Assembly (NCBI GenBank): GCA_030149115.1
Contig: JASBSE010000353.1
Span: 1 to 28,900 of the forward strand
DNA from: Winogradskyella sp.
GTDB taxonomy: Bacteria; Bacteroidota; Bacteroidia; Flavobacteriales; Flavobacteriaceae
DNA: 28,900 bases
Reading direction: 5' to 3'
Shown here: in pieces, positions 8,746-16,748 of the stretch
Position numbering within the stretch: the stretch's first letter is position 1
How the letters are laid out: each line of letters opens with the position of its first letter
Notes under the pieces: model-generated
Told to the model about the DNA's origin: nothing
Seen by the model: only the letters and a program-made list of their open reading frames with translations
Databases searched by the model: none
Made by a program: the position numbers and the translations under genes

Positions 8746-9807
8746 TTAGGCTATATTGATTTTATCTTCCAGATAGACACTCTGTACTGATTTTAATAAT
8801 TCAACCCCCTCACTAAATGATTTTTGAAAGGCTTTTCTACCCATAATCAAACCAGAACCACCAGCTCTTTTATTGATTACGGCAGTAGTAATGGCCTCTT
8901 CCCAATCAGATTCACCTTTAGAACCCCCTCCTGAATTTATCAGTCCTATTTTACCCATATAGCAATTTGCGACTTGTAATCTACATAGGTCAATAGGGTG
9001 GTCTGTAGTGAGGGTTTCATACATATCATCATCATATTTTCCGAAGCCTATCTCTTTGAAACCAAAGTTGTTTGTAGGTAACTTTTGCTTAATGATATCT
9101 GCCTGAATGGTAACTCCTAAATGATTGGCTTGCCCTGTAACATCAGCAGCTGCGTGGTAATCTTCTTTTTTAGTTTTAAAAGCTTCATTTCGGGTATAGC
9201 ACCATAGGATGGTGGCCATTCCCAAATTATGTGCTTCTTCAAAAGCTTCGGCTATTTCCTTAAGCTCTTTGTTACTTTCCTGTGAGCCAAAATAAATTGT
9301 AGCTCCTACGGCAATTGCTCCCATATCCCAAGCCGATTTTACCTTCCCAAAAAGTGTTTGGTCATATTTATTGGGATAGGTAAGCAGCTCATTATGATTA
9401 ATCTTCACTATAAAAGGTATTTTATGGGCATATTTTCGCGCATTCAGTCCCAAAACACCAAAGGTGGAAGCCACACCATTACAACCTGCCTCAATGGCGA
9501 GTTTTATTATATTTTCTGGGTCAAAATAATCCGGGTTTTTATAGAATGAAAAAGTAGCACTATGCTCAATGCCTTGGTCTACAGGAAGGATGCTCAAGTA
9601 GCCTGTGCCACCAAGATTTCCGTGGTTGTACAATTGGGCAAGACTTCGCAGCACTTGTGGATTTCTGTTACTATTTAGAAATACTTTTTCAAAACTATTT
9701 TTGCTTGGTGTTTGCAACTCATCTTTTGTGATTTTTTCACAAACGTGATTCAAGTAGAAATCAGCTTTGTCTCCAAGGTTTTGTATTATGTTTTCATATG
9801 TACCCAT
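8746..9807 (-). CDS. fbaB: Class I fructose-bisphosphate aldolase, FbaB/DhnA type
   Basis: The 353-residue protein is close in length to E. coli FbaB (about 350). It splits fructose 1,6-bisphosphate into glyceraldehyde 3-phosphate and dihydroxyacetone phosphate through a Schiff base, without a metal. Recognisable segments are LSILPVDQGIEHSATFSF (about 76-93), GCNGVASTFGVLG, KINHNELLTYPNKYDQTLFG, and the phosphate-binding end NSGGGSKGESDW and GSGLIMGRKAFQKS. This metal-independent aldolase differs from the usual class II enzyme. It is part of a series with ATP-PFK and type II GAPDH. The gap to the upstream methyltransferase gene is 22 bp and to the symporter gene 11 bp. Confidence 0.93.
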   Translation of the reverse strand: MGTYENIIQNLGDKADFYLNHVCEKITKDELQTPSKNSFEKVFLNSNRNPQVLRSLAQLYNHGNLGGTGYLSILPVDQGIEHSATFSFYKNPDYFDPENIIKLAIEAGCNGVASTFGVLGLNARKYAHKIPFIVKINHNELLTYPNKYDQTLFGKVKSAWDMGAIAVGATIYFGSQESNKELKEIAEAFEEAHNLGMATILWCYTRNEAFKTKKEDYHAAADVTGQANHLGVTIQADIIKQKLPTNNFGFKEIGFGKYDDDMYETLTTDHPIDLCRLQVANCYMGKIGLINSGGGSKGESDWEEAITTAVINKRAGGSGLIMGRKAFQKSFSEGVELLKSVQSVYLEDKINIA

Positions 9808-9829
9808 AATTTTATTTTTTATAGTTTCC

Positions 9830-10471
9830 TTATATTAATTTTTCATTTTTCACATAGAAGTATTTTACAATATCCTTCCATAGTTCAGTCACCTTAACAT
9901 CGTTGAACCCAGCTTTTATTAAATTCTGTTTGGTTTTACGGTTAATGTTGGCGCCCATAATATTTAATGGTATAAAATTGAACCAATCCATTAGTTTACC
10001 TAACACTTTACCATTACTTCGAACATGCTCCAACATGATGAGTTGACCATCTGGTTTTAGAACTCTTTTAATTTCCTTTAGATCTTTTACAGGATCTGGA
10101 ACAGAACAGAACACACAACTTGTAATCACGGTATCGAAAGTGTTATTTTCAAAGTCCATATTTTGCACATCCATTTCAAGGAAATTGATTTTGAGTGGAC
10201 TATCCTGATACTTTGCTTTGGCTTCTTCAAGCATTTTTTTACTAAAATCAATTGCAGTTATGTCAATATTTTTGGGGTAAAATGGAATGTTTTTACCCGT
10301 TCCAACACCAACCTCCAAGGTTTTACCAGTTGCTTGTGGCACTATCTCTTTTCGCCATTTTGCAAAGCCACTTGTTCCCATTGGTCTTTCTAATGAGTCA
10401 AAATATTTGGCTATTTTGTTATAGCGATTTTTTATTTTTCTATTAGTGTCCATTCGCATTTTTCTATACAA
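9830..10471 (-). CDS. Class I SAM-dependent methyltransferase, UbiE/PmtA-like
   Basis: The 213-residue cytosolic protein has the Rossmann motif I LEVGVGTGKNIPFYP (about 52-66), the acidic residue after the second strand (ITAIDFSKKMLEEAK) and the post-motif FDTVITSCVFCSVPDP. The segment MLEHVRSNGKVLGKLMDWFN with the C-terminal Lys-rich region resembles ubiquinone/menaquinone- or phospholipid-type methyltransferases, but the substrate is open. The first ATG at 10471 overlaps the GAPDH gene by 8 bp. In-frame ATGs at 10459 and 10453 (protein starting MDTNRK) are plausible alternatives and would remove six or fewer residues of little conservation value. Confidence 0.87.
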   Translation of the reverse strand: MYRKMRMDTNRKIKNRYNKIAKYFDSLERPMGTSGFAKWRKEIVPQATGKTLEVGVGTGKNIPFYPKNIDITAIDFSKKMLEEAKAKYQDSPLKINFLEMDVQNMDFENNTFDTVITSCVFCSVPDPVKDLKEIKRVLKPDGQLIMLEHVRSNGKVLGKLMDWFNFIPLNIMGANINRKTKQNLIKAGFNDVKVTELWKDIVKYFYVKNEKLI

Positions 10472-11477
10472 TAGATAAGCTTTGATTTGTTTTTAAAATG
10501 GATTTTGCCCCATCTGTTTCAATTCCGGTAAGTGCTCTAATGGCATCAATAGTTTCAGGGATAACAATGGCTTGGTTATCGACAACGTATGCATAAAAAA
10601 GTTCGTCTCCTTGTATTTTAAGCATATCTTCCCAAAGGGCCACTTCGTACATATCGCCCCAAGGTCTTCCCATATCCAGAAACATTTCTTTAATGGTATT
10701 GTTTGAAACTAGGCCTTGGTCATATTGAATTAGTTTAATACGGCTAGATGTTTTAAGGGCGTTAAGGACTTCTTCTTTTGTGGCTTGTCTTTTCAACTTT
10801 ACGTTCCAATAGTGCATATGGCTCAATGTTTCAGGTACTTTTACTGCGGAAGTCACGACATCTAAATCAGAATCAACAGTTTGGGCATCGGGTCCTTGAT
10901 GACTGGGAATATCTCTTTCGGGAACCATTGTGTTCATAATACCGCCCAAATGGCTTTCCCAAGGGTCAGTTGCTCTTCTTAAAAGAGTTCCCCTTGCATA
11001 ATCTAATAAATCAGCTCTTTTTAAAGCGGTCAAGGTTCTTAAAATAGACGTGGTATTACAGGAAACTACTCTTGTAGCATCCAAGTTTATAGCTGATTTA
11101 TAATTATTTTCGGCACTAAAGGAATGCCCTGTGGTTTTGTGCTTTTCGCCTCCTTGAACAATAAATTTTATACCTTTTGCTTTATAGATTTCTACATTTT
11201 TAGCGGCTATGTTTTTTGGCGTACAGTCCACTACCAAATCAATCTTTTTCAAAAGCCCCTCCATACTTCCTTTTACCGAAATTCCTTCGGACTTCATTTT
11301 ATCAGCTGCTTCTTCAGTGGCTGCGTAGATATCATACTCTTTTCTAACGGCGTTTTGTATGCGCCAATCGCTTATGATATCGCAAACACCTGCTAGTTCC
11401 ATATCATCCTGAAGTGCAATTGCATCAGCAACCCTTTTACCAATGACACCATATCCTATTACTGCTATTTTTTTCAT
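10464..11477 (-). CDS. Type II (archaeal-type) glyceraldehyde-3-phosphate dehydrogenase
   Basis: The 337-residue protein matches the archaeal, class II GAPDH family, which uses NAD or NADP and is distant from bacterial GapA. The nucleotide motif GYGVIGKRVA is at 8-17. The catalytic cysteine is C140 in VSCNTTS, the family signature. RRATDPWESHLGGIMNTMVP, DAQTV and SHMHYW are further family blocks. The reaction is glyceraldehyde 3-phosphate + Pi + NAD(P)+ to 1,3-bisphosphoglycerate. It overlaps nhaA by 4 bp upstream and the methyltransferase gene downstream. Together with PFK and FbaB it covers three upper-to-middle glycolytic steps. A canonical GapA elsewhere in the genome is expected but cannot be seen here. 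Confidence 0.93.
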   Translation of the reverse strand: MKKIAVIGYGVIGKRVADAIALQDDMELAGVCDIISDWRIQNAVRKEYDIYAATEEAADKMKSEGISVKGSMEGLLKKIDLVVDCTPKNIAAKNVEIYKAKGIKFIVQGGEKHKTTGHSFSAENNYKSAINLDATRVVSCNTTSILRTLTALKRADLLDYARGTLLRRATDPWESHLGGIMNTMVPERDIPSHQGPDAQTVDSDLDVVTSAVKVPETLSHMHYWNVKLKRQATKEEVLNALKTSSRIKLIQYDQGLVSNNTIKEMFLDMGRPWGDMYEVALWEDMLKIQGDELFYAYVVDNQAIVIPETIDAIRALTGIETDGAKSILKTNQSLSIV

Positions 11478-12814
11478 TGTTTTACTATTTTATTTGTTAT
11501 TATTTTTCTTGAACTTTTAATTAAAATGATTGAACCGATTATTCCTGCAATAAGAGAGGAAAACAGAATGCCGATTTTTGCCGTATAAATGAATTCTTCA
11601 TTTACAAAAGCCAATTCATTGATGAACAAAGACATTGTGAATCCGATTCCTGCCAGAAATGCGACACCATATAGTTGATTCCAATTTACTGCATCGGGTA
11701 ATTTGGCTAGTTTTAAAGCTACAAGTAGCCTTGAAATTGATACAATGCCAATGGACTTTCCTAAAATTAATCCTGCGCCAATACCTAAACTAATGGGATT
11801 GAGTAAAACCTGACCAACTTCACCATGCAAGTGAATCCCTGCATTTGCCAATGCAAAAAGAGGTAGCACTAAAAAGCTCACAATAGGATTTAATGCTTTT
11901 TCTAACTTTTGAAGAGGTGTTTCGGCTTCTGAACTTGTTGACTTGATTTCTTCCAGTATTTCGAGTTGCTCACTAGAAATGAGTGCTCCTTTTACTGGTT
12001 TTATTTGCGTAAAACGTGAATGAAGCGCACTTAAACGTTTTAGAAAAGTATCTTCCTTAATTTTTACACGTCCTGGAATAGCAATAGCTGTCAGTATACC
12101 GGCAATAGTAGGATGAACTCCAGAGAAAAAGAAAGCCAGCCATACACCACCTATCCCTATAATGGCATAAAACCAAGTTTTTCTGACGCCCGCATAATTG
12201 CCAATTATTAATAATCCAAAGAAAAGAAGTGCGTGGAACAAGTCCATTGTTGAAATGCCCGATGTATAAAAGAGCGCTATTACCAAGACACCTCCCAAGT
12301 CATCAACGATTGCAAGCGTTACCAAAAATACTCGTAGAGCTACGGGTAAACGCTTTCCAAAAAGTGCCAATACACCCAAAGAAAATGCAATATCTGTTGC
12401 CATAGGAATGCCCCAGCCTTGAGAAGCTTCACCCGTGGTGTTAAATAGAAAATAAATAAAGGCAGGAAAAACCATGCCACCTATAGCAGCGCCAATAGGA
12501 AGTACAGCATTTTGAAGAGTTGAAAGTTTTCCGCCCAATATTTCTCTTTTTAATTCCAGTCCTACTTGAAGGAAGAACAATGCCATCAGACCATCGTTAA
12601 TCCAAAGTAACAGCGGTTCAGTAATTTCAAAACGGCCTATGGCAAATGAGATTTCGGTTTTCATTAAACTGCGGTATATTTCTTGCCAAGGGGAATTGGC
12701 CCATATCATTGCAATGATGACAGCAATGAGAAGTACAATACCTGTGTTATTCAAGCCTTTTGAGGTAGCATTGAATACACTATGAATTCCACTATATGTT
12801 TTAGTTTTCAACAT
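11474..12814 (-). CDS. nhaA: Na+/H+ antiporter NhaA
   Basis: The 446-residue polytopic inner-membrane antiporter exchanges cytoplasmic Na+ for external H+. Diagnostic parts are MATDIAFSLGVLALFGKRLP with D141, and LAIVDDLGGVLVIALFYTSG with the ion-binding Asp pair D171-D172, corresponding to D163/D164 of the E. coli enzyme. A hydrophilic segment at about 255-300 (KIKEDTFLKRLSALHSRF and following) is longer than in E. coli NhaA (388 residues), and accounts for much of the extra length. Its start codon shares one base with the stop of the upstream NADH dehydrogenase-like gene, and it overlaps the GAPDH gene by 4 bp, implying coupled translation. Confidence 0.96.
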   Translation of the reverse strand: MLKTKTYSGIHSVFNATSKGLNNTGIVLLIAVIIAMIWANSPWQEIYRSLMKTEISFAIGRFEITEPLLLWINDGLMALFFLQVGLELKREILGGKLSTLQNAVLPIGAAIGGMVFPAFIYFLFNTTGEASQGWGIPMATDIAFSLGVLALFGKRLPVALRVFLVTLAIVDDLGGVLVIALFYTSGISTMDLFHALLFFGLLIIGNYAGVRKTWFYAIIGIGGVWLAFFFSGVHPTIAGILTAIAIPGRVKIKEDTFLKRLSALHSRFTQIKPVKGALISSEQLEILEEIKSTSSEAETPLQKLEKALNPIVSFLVLPLFALANAGIHLHGEVGQVLLNPISLGIGAGLILGKSIGIVSISRLLVALKLAKLPDAVNWNQLYGVAFLAGIGFTMSLFINELAFVNEEFIYTAKIGILFSSLIAGIIGSIILIKSSRKIITNKIVKQ

Positions 12815-14208
12815 TATCGGGTTATATTTTCAACTTCTTCTTTATTATCTATTTTGGGTTTTGTTTGTTGATTAACGGTTTGTGGCTTAAAATTTCTAAT
12901 AATCAGGCGGTTGCTCTTTTCATAAGTGAAATAGCTTACCGCCCAATTAAAACCAACCATCAATCTATTTCTAAATCCGCTTATGGATAATAAGTGTACA
13001 ATTGACCATAAGAGCCAAGCGAAATAACCTGCAAATTTGAATTTGCCCAAATCAGCAACTGCCTTACGTTTTCCTACGGTAGCCAAGGAACCTTTATCTT
13101 TATAGTGAAAAGGTTTTATGTGTTTGTTTTTCATAAGCTTCAACAAGGATTCACCAAGATATTTGCCTTGTTGAATCGCTGTTTGAGCCACCTGTGGATG
13201 CCCTTTTGGTGTGTTTTCTGTAATCATAGCCGCTATGTCGCCTATGGCAAAAATGTTTTTAAAACCTTCTACTTTTAAATAGGAATCGGTTTTAATCCGG
13301 TTGCCTTTTACTACGTGTTTTTCTTCTACACCTTTCGGGAATTGACCTTTTACGCCAGCTGTCCAGATTAGGTTTTTTGCTAAAATTTTCTTTCCACTTT
13401 TTGTGCTAACCTCTGAACCGTCATAGTCACTTACCGACTCATTGAATAGTACCTTTACATTCAAGTCTTTCAAATACTCTAAAGTTTTTGATGACGCTTT
13501 GTCTGACATTGTGCTTAACAACTCCTCATTAGCCTCTATTAAGTAAATGTTCATAATGGAAGAAGGATACTCTGGATAATCCTTCGGTAGAATATACTTG
13601 CAAAATTCAGCCAAAGCTCCTGCCATTTCTACGCCAGCAGGACCACCACCAACGATAACGAAATTTGTTAGGGCATCCCGTTCATCATCATTACAGGTAA
13701 TGGCTGCTTGCTCCAGGTTTTGCAGCATCATATGACGAATGTTCAGGGAATCGCGAATATCCTTCATTCCCAAACTGTTCTGGGCTACGGAATCCATTCC
13801 GAAAAAATTGGTGGTCGTACCAGTTGCAAGTACCAGATAGTCGTAGTGAACTTTTCCTTTTGAAGTTATTAGTGTATTTGATGAGGGTTGAATTTCTTCG
13901 ACTTCGGCCAAACGGAACACTACATTTTTATAACCTTTAAATTGTTTTCTAAATGGAAACACAATGCTGTCAGGCTCCAAGGCACTCGTTGCCACTTGAT
14001 AGAATAAAGGTTGAAATTGATGAAAGTTGTTTTTGTCGAACAGTACCACCTGCACCTCTTTGTGTTTCAGTTTTTCTACCAATGCTAAACCTGCAAATCC
14101 GCCGCCAATGATAACTACGCGAGGTAAGCTAGAATCTGGAAGGCAGATATCATCCGTTACCTTGCAGCTAGATTTATTTGTGCTATTATTTGAGTGTTTG
14201 ACATTCAT
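12814..14208 (-). CDS. NAD(P)/FAD-dependent oxidoreductase, type II NADH dehydrogenase (NDH-2) family
   Basis: The 464-residue flavoprotein has two Rossmann motifs: VVIIGGGFAGLALVEKL at 31-47 for FAD and FVIVGGGPAGVEMAGALAEF at about 183-202 for NADH. The FAD-closing motif is FAIGDIAAM (around 320). The C-terminal region FAGYFAWLLWSIVHLLSISGFRNR is hydrophobic and suits peripheral membrane attachment, as in NDH-2. NDH-2 passes electrons from NADH to quinone without pumping protons. The N-terminal 28 residues, with two Cys, are an extension of no known role. The pairing with nhaA (1-bp overlap) is notable, because a non-pumping dehydrogenase and a Na+/H+ antiporter would both shape membrane energetics. 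Confidence 0.92.
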   Translation of the reverse strand: MNVKHSNNSTNKSSCKVTDDICLPDSSLPRVVIIGGGFAGLALVEKLKHKEVQVVLFDKNNFHQFQPLFYQVATSALEPDSIVFPFRKQFKGYKNVVFRLAEVEEIQPSSNTLITSKGKVHYDYLVLATGTTTNFFGMDSVAQNSLGMKDIRDSLNIRHMMLQNLEQAAITCNDDERDALTNFVIVGGGPAGVEMAGALAEFCKYILPKDYPEYPSSIMNIYLIEANEELLSTMSDKASSKTLEYLKDLNVKVLFNESVSDYDGSEVSTKSGKKILAKNLIWTAGVKGQFPKGVEEKHVVKGNRIKTDSYLKVEGFKNIFAIGDIAAMITENTPKGHPQVAQTAIQQGKYLGESLLKLMKNKHIKPFHYKDKGSLATVGKRKAVADLGKFKFAGYFAWLLWSIVHLLSISGFRNRLMVGFNWAVSYFTYEKSNRLIIRNFKPQTVNQQTKPKIDNKEEVENITR

Positions 14209-14241
14209 ATTTATTTTTTTATCATTGGTGTTGGCAATAGT

Positions 14242-14706
14242 TTACTTTACGCCCTTATCTTTTACAATCATTACTGAACATTTGGCGTGTGTTGCCAAAT
14301 ACTGTGAAACAGAGCCTAATAGAAAGCGTGAAAATGCTCCCTGCCCTTGCGAGCCCACTACAATCAAATCTGCATCAAACGATTCTGCTTTTTCAAGAAT
14401 AGCACTTTTAGGTAACCCGCTAACTACGCTAGTAGTTATGATGAGTTCTTCGTTTTTACTCTTTAGAACATTACTAGCTTCCGAAACAATTTTGTCACCT
14501 AATTTTTGGGCACCGCTGATGAACTCTTCAAAGTAATTGTTCAAGCTTCCGCCCATAGTCATCAGTTCTGGTGTTGACATCGCTGGATGCTCATAAACGT
14601 TTATAATACTAATTTCACTATCATCTGGTAGTGGCATTTTTACGAGTTCATTAACAGCCTCTTTACTAAAATCTGAACCATCTATTGCTAACACTATTTT
14701 CATCAT
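14242..14706 (-). CDS. Universal stress protein, single UspA domain
   Basis: The 154-residue cytosolic protein begins MMKIVLAIDGSDFSKEAV and ends with VVGSQGQGAFSRFLLGSVSQ. This fits the ATP-binding pattern G-2x-G-9x-G-S exactly, so it is likely an ATP-binding Usp. Two adjacent ATG codons begin the frame; either may be used. It lies 33 bp upstream of the NDH-2-like gene and 25 bp downstream of the TRASH-like lipoprotein gene, so it sits at the junction of the stress/metabolism region and the metal region. It may be co-expressed with either. Confidence 0.94.
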   Translation of the reverse strand: MMKIVLAIDGSDFSKEAVNELVKMPLPDDSEISIINVYEHPAMSTPELMTMGGSLNNYFEEFISGAQKLGDKIVSEASNVLKSKNEELIITTSVVSGLPKSAILEKAESFDADLIVVGSQGQGAFSRFLLGSVSQYLATHAKCSVMIVKDKGVK

Positions 14707-14731
14707 TTGAATGTTTTATCATTTATGTGTA

Positions 14732-15250
14732 TTATGCTTTATTCTTACTTACAAAATCTTGAGCATCTTCTTTAGAAGCGAAATAAAAAACACTTCCGTT
14801 GCTTTTGTCCTGAACAATGACTGCCGAAGCTTTATCTACCTTTGTTTTATTAAGTGGATTATTTCCGAAGCGGACATCATCTATATTTTTCTGAAGTTTT
14901 TCAACACAGCCTTGACAGCACCCGTAGTAAGTTGTGCCATCTACATCTATTGGTATTTGTTTTACCCCCATAAATCTGTCATTAACCATACATACTTTAT
15001 CGTTTGGCACAATTTCATAAGCTACTTGAGGTGTAACAACAGGATTCGTTTGGATTAGATTTGTTTTCGTGACTAAAAGTGTTGCTGTTTCAGCCTTTTC
15101 TTTTTTCTCGTTGGAACACGAAAGCAGTATGATTGAGGCCACAATCAAAAATACAATACTGATTAATAGCTTATAGATTCTTCTGCTTGGATTTTCTACT
15201 ATAACTGCTATAGGTTTTTGGTTCTGTTGTTTAAATTGTCTTCGTTTCAT
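14732..15250 (-). CDS. TRASH-like metal-binding lipoprotein
   Basis: The 172-residue protein has an N-terminal basic stretch, a hydrophobic segment (about 27-44) and a lipobox-like LLSC with C45, so it is likely a lipoprotein or membrane-anchored periplasmic protein. The periplasmic part has C87 in KVCMVNDRFMG and a Cys cluster in YYGCCQGCVEKL (C111, C112, C115), the C-x(about 23)-C-x3-C layout of TRASH/YHS-type metal-binding modules. The end, SAVIVQDKSNGSVFYFASKEDAQDF, resembles the substrate-carrier region of NosL-like proteins. Copper or another soft metal is the likely ligand. It ends the metal block in the direction of transcription (13-bp gap from the lycopene-cyclase-domain gene). Confidence 0.75.
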   Translation of the reverse strand: MKRRQFKQQNQKPIAVIVENPSRRIYKLLISIVFLIVASIILLSCSNEKKEKAETATLLVTKTNLIQTNPVVTPQVAYEIVPNDKVCMVNDRFMGVKQIPIDVDGTTYYGCCQGCVEKLQKNIDDVRFGNNPLNKTKVDKASAVIVQDKSNGSVFYFASKEDAQDFVSKNKA

Positions 15251-15263
15251 TTTTAAATTATTA

Positions 15264-15971
15264 TTAATTATGATTTTTATTTAAGCTTATTAGTTTGTGC
15301 CAATACAAGTGTTCATATAAGCCAGACCAGTACATCCCAAAAGTGAAGGCAAATAATAGTTCCTCGATGGGAATTCCTAAAATAAGAATATGGGTAAGGT
15401 TGTCGAGATTCCAATACATTTCTACATATAGGGGATAAAATGGAAGGATACTTCCAAAGTATATGAAATACAATATGGTAAACAAGATGCCCCCTACCCA
15501 TATCTTTCTTTTTAAGTCTGGGCGACAGTATAGCGTGATTAAACCCCCAATAAATAAGGCCATAATGCCACAATAAATATGATTGAGTGTTGTAAACAGC
15601 GCCAATATGAGAAACACTATTGCTGGTATAAAGAGAATATAAATGTGTAATCGATGTCTTTGGTGACCACGCTCGCTATGAGGAATTTCAACGAGGCTTC
15701 GTTTAAAAATAAGGTTGTAGAGTACCGTGCCAATTCCGCCAATAGCAAAAGAAAAAATAAGGCTCTCTATGTCAAAACCTGTTTTTTCTGCCAAATCGAA
15801 TAGCGAAGGTGGAAACCAATATTCTGGCACAAATAAGGGCTCTGTTAACCCAAAAGGCATAGTGATGAGGCTCATTTTGAGCATTTCTTTTCTTGATTCT
15901 TTTTTGTACAGAAAGATGCCCGCCCAAAGAGCAAGAATAATTAATGACCATATAAACCAGACGTATTGCAT
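15264..15971 (-). CDS. Lycopene cyclase domain-like integral membrane protein
   Basis: The 235-residue protein has about seven hydrophobic segments. The pattern TEPLFVPEYWFPPSLF (43-58, acidic E44 and E50) and PIEELLFAFTFGMYWSGLYE (201-220) match the PxE(E/D)xxF signatures of the heterodimeric CrtYc/CrtYd or CarR lycopene cyclase domain. In carotenoid pathways this fold cyclises lycopene. Here no phytoene synthase or desaturase lies nearby, and all neighbours are metal-related, so the substrate is uncertain. An AGGAGG sequence sits 9 nt before the ATG, unusual for this phylum. Confidence is high for the domain and low for the reaction. Confidence 0.72.
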   Translation of the reverse strand: MQYVWFIWSLIILALWAGIFLYKKESRKEMLKMSLITMPFGLTEPLFVPEYWFPPSLFDLAEKTGFDIESLIFSFAIGGIGTVLYNLIFKRSLVEIPHSERGHQRHRLHIYILFIPAIVFLILALFTTLNHIYCGIMALFIGGLITLYCRPDLKRKIWVGGILFTILYFIYFGSILPFYPLYVEMYWNLDNLTHILILGIPIEELLFAFTFGMYWSGLYEHLYWHKLISLNKNHN

Positions 15972-15980
15972 AAGATTACG

Positions 15981-15986
15981 CCTCCT
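15981..15986 (-). promoter_or_regulatory. Shine-Dalgarno-like AGGAGG before the lycopene-cyclase-domain gene
   Basis: On the minus strand AGGAGG ends 9 nt before the ATG at 15971 and overlaps the TAG stop of the DUF5676 gene. Bacteroidota genes mostly lack such sites, so this is an outlier in the window and supports the chosen start codon. A chance occurrence is possible. Confidence 0.5.
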
Positions 15987-16263
15987 ATTTTTTTACTTTT
16001 ATTTGAGCGTTGTAAAAAGCTCCTATACAAGCACCAATAAGCCATCCTATAATAAATGTTTGTACAATGCCAAAGAACGCTTCCAATAGTGGTACATCCA
16101 TTCTTATAATATTAGTAGTGTCTAACCCGTGTAAAAGGCTGTTGAAAAAAGATATTGTACCTTCTTGACCTGCCGTTGCCATTACAATCATACAGCCTAT
16201 ATAAATTAAGGCACCAGTAAGACCGAAGGCAAATCCTAGTTTTTTTACATTAAATCGATTCAT
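15985..16263 (-). CDS. DUF5676 family small membrane protein
   Basis: The 92-residue protein has two hydrophobic segments, about 8-30 (FAFGLTGALIYIGCMIVMAT) and 58-83 (LEAFFGIVQTFIIGWLIGAC), separated by a short loop with FFNSLLHGLD. Size, two-helix layout and the Gly-rich second helix resemble the DUF5676 family, small inner-membrane proteins often encoded beside heavy-metal resistance genes. Its biochemical role is unknown. It is 16 bp downstream of the SHOCT gene and followed directly by the lycopene-cyclase-domain gene. Confidence 0.72.
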   Translation of the reverse strand: MNRFNVKKLGFAFGLTGALIYIGCMIVMATAGQEGTISFFNSLLHGLDTTNIIRMDVPLLEAFFGIVQTFIIGWLIGACIGAFYNAQIKVKK

Positions 16264-16279
16264 AATTTCTAGTTTTTAA

Positions 16280-16498
16280 TTAGTTGTCAGAGTTTAAAGT
16301 CTTTTTTGATTCCTCAAATTCTTCCTTGGATATGAAACCCTCGGCGAATCGCTTTTTAAGGATGTCTAAAGGATTTTCTTTCTTTGTTTTTTGATATGGT
16401 ATATCTGCTGGGATAAAGAATATCCAAGCAATCAATACTATCCATATAATCCACCATATTAGGTGCATACCTCCAAAATGTCCGTCGTAAAAATGCAT
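16280..16498 (-). CDS. SHOCT domain-containing small membrane protein
   Basis: The 72-residue protein has one N-terminal membrane segment (about 12-31, rich in Ile and Trp). The C-terminal SHOCT-type motif is DILKKRFAEGFISKEEFEES (44-63), the short domain that ends many bacterial proteins. His and Met residues in the first 12 positions (MHFYDGHFGGMH) could bind copper at the membrane surface; this is inference. It lies 19 bp downstream of the HMA-domain gene. Small SHOCT proteins of this type recur in Bacteroidota metal clusters but lack an assigned function. Confidence 0.78.
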   Translation of the reverse strand: MHFYDGHFGGMHLIWWIIWIVLIAWIFFIPADIPYQKTKKENPLDILKKRFAEGFISKEEFEESKKTLNSDN

Positions 16499-16517
16499 AA
16501 TGTTTAATTTTTAGTTG

Positions 16518-16736
16518 TTATTGTTTTATTTCTGTAATTGTATATCCGTTTAATTTGCTGAGCTGTTTTTGCAATTCATCAATTGAAAGGTTTTCTTTCA
16601 TCGTGATGAGTGTAGCCCCTTTTGGTGCCAGAAAAATTTCTGCTTTTTCTATGTTGGGATGTGCTTCTAAGTTTTTCTTGATCCGAGCAACACATCCACC
16701 ACAACTAATACCGTTTATTTGAAATTTTTGCTTCAT
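16518..16736 (-). CDS. Heavy-metal-associated (HMA) domain protein, copper chaperone-like
   Basis: The 72-residue protein is a stand-alone ferredoxin-like HMA fold. It begins MKQKFQINGISCGGCVARIK, with the metal-binding pair C13 and C16 in the CxxC motif placed as in CopZ/Atx1. The fold continues with NIEKAEIFLAPKGATLITM and a C-terminal amphipathic helix. It has no signal peptide, so it would act in the cytosol, passing Cu(I) or another soft metal to a partner. No P-type ATPase partner is in the window. It sits 12 bp downstream of the His-tailed membrane protein gene. Confidence 0.92.
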   Translation of the reverse strand: MKQKFQINGISCGGCVARIKKNLEAHPNIEKAEIFLAPKGATLITMKENLSIDELQKQLSKLNGYTITEIKQ

Positions 16737-16748
16737 TGTTTTAAGTAT

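Noticed and set aside
14027..14536. A 169-residue plus-strand open frame across the Usp/NDH-2 junction
   Set aside because: It lies opposite two well supported genes and shows no domain or family features.
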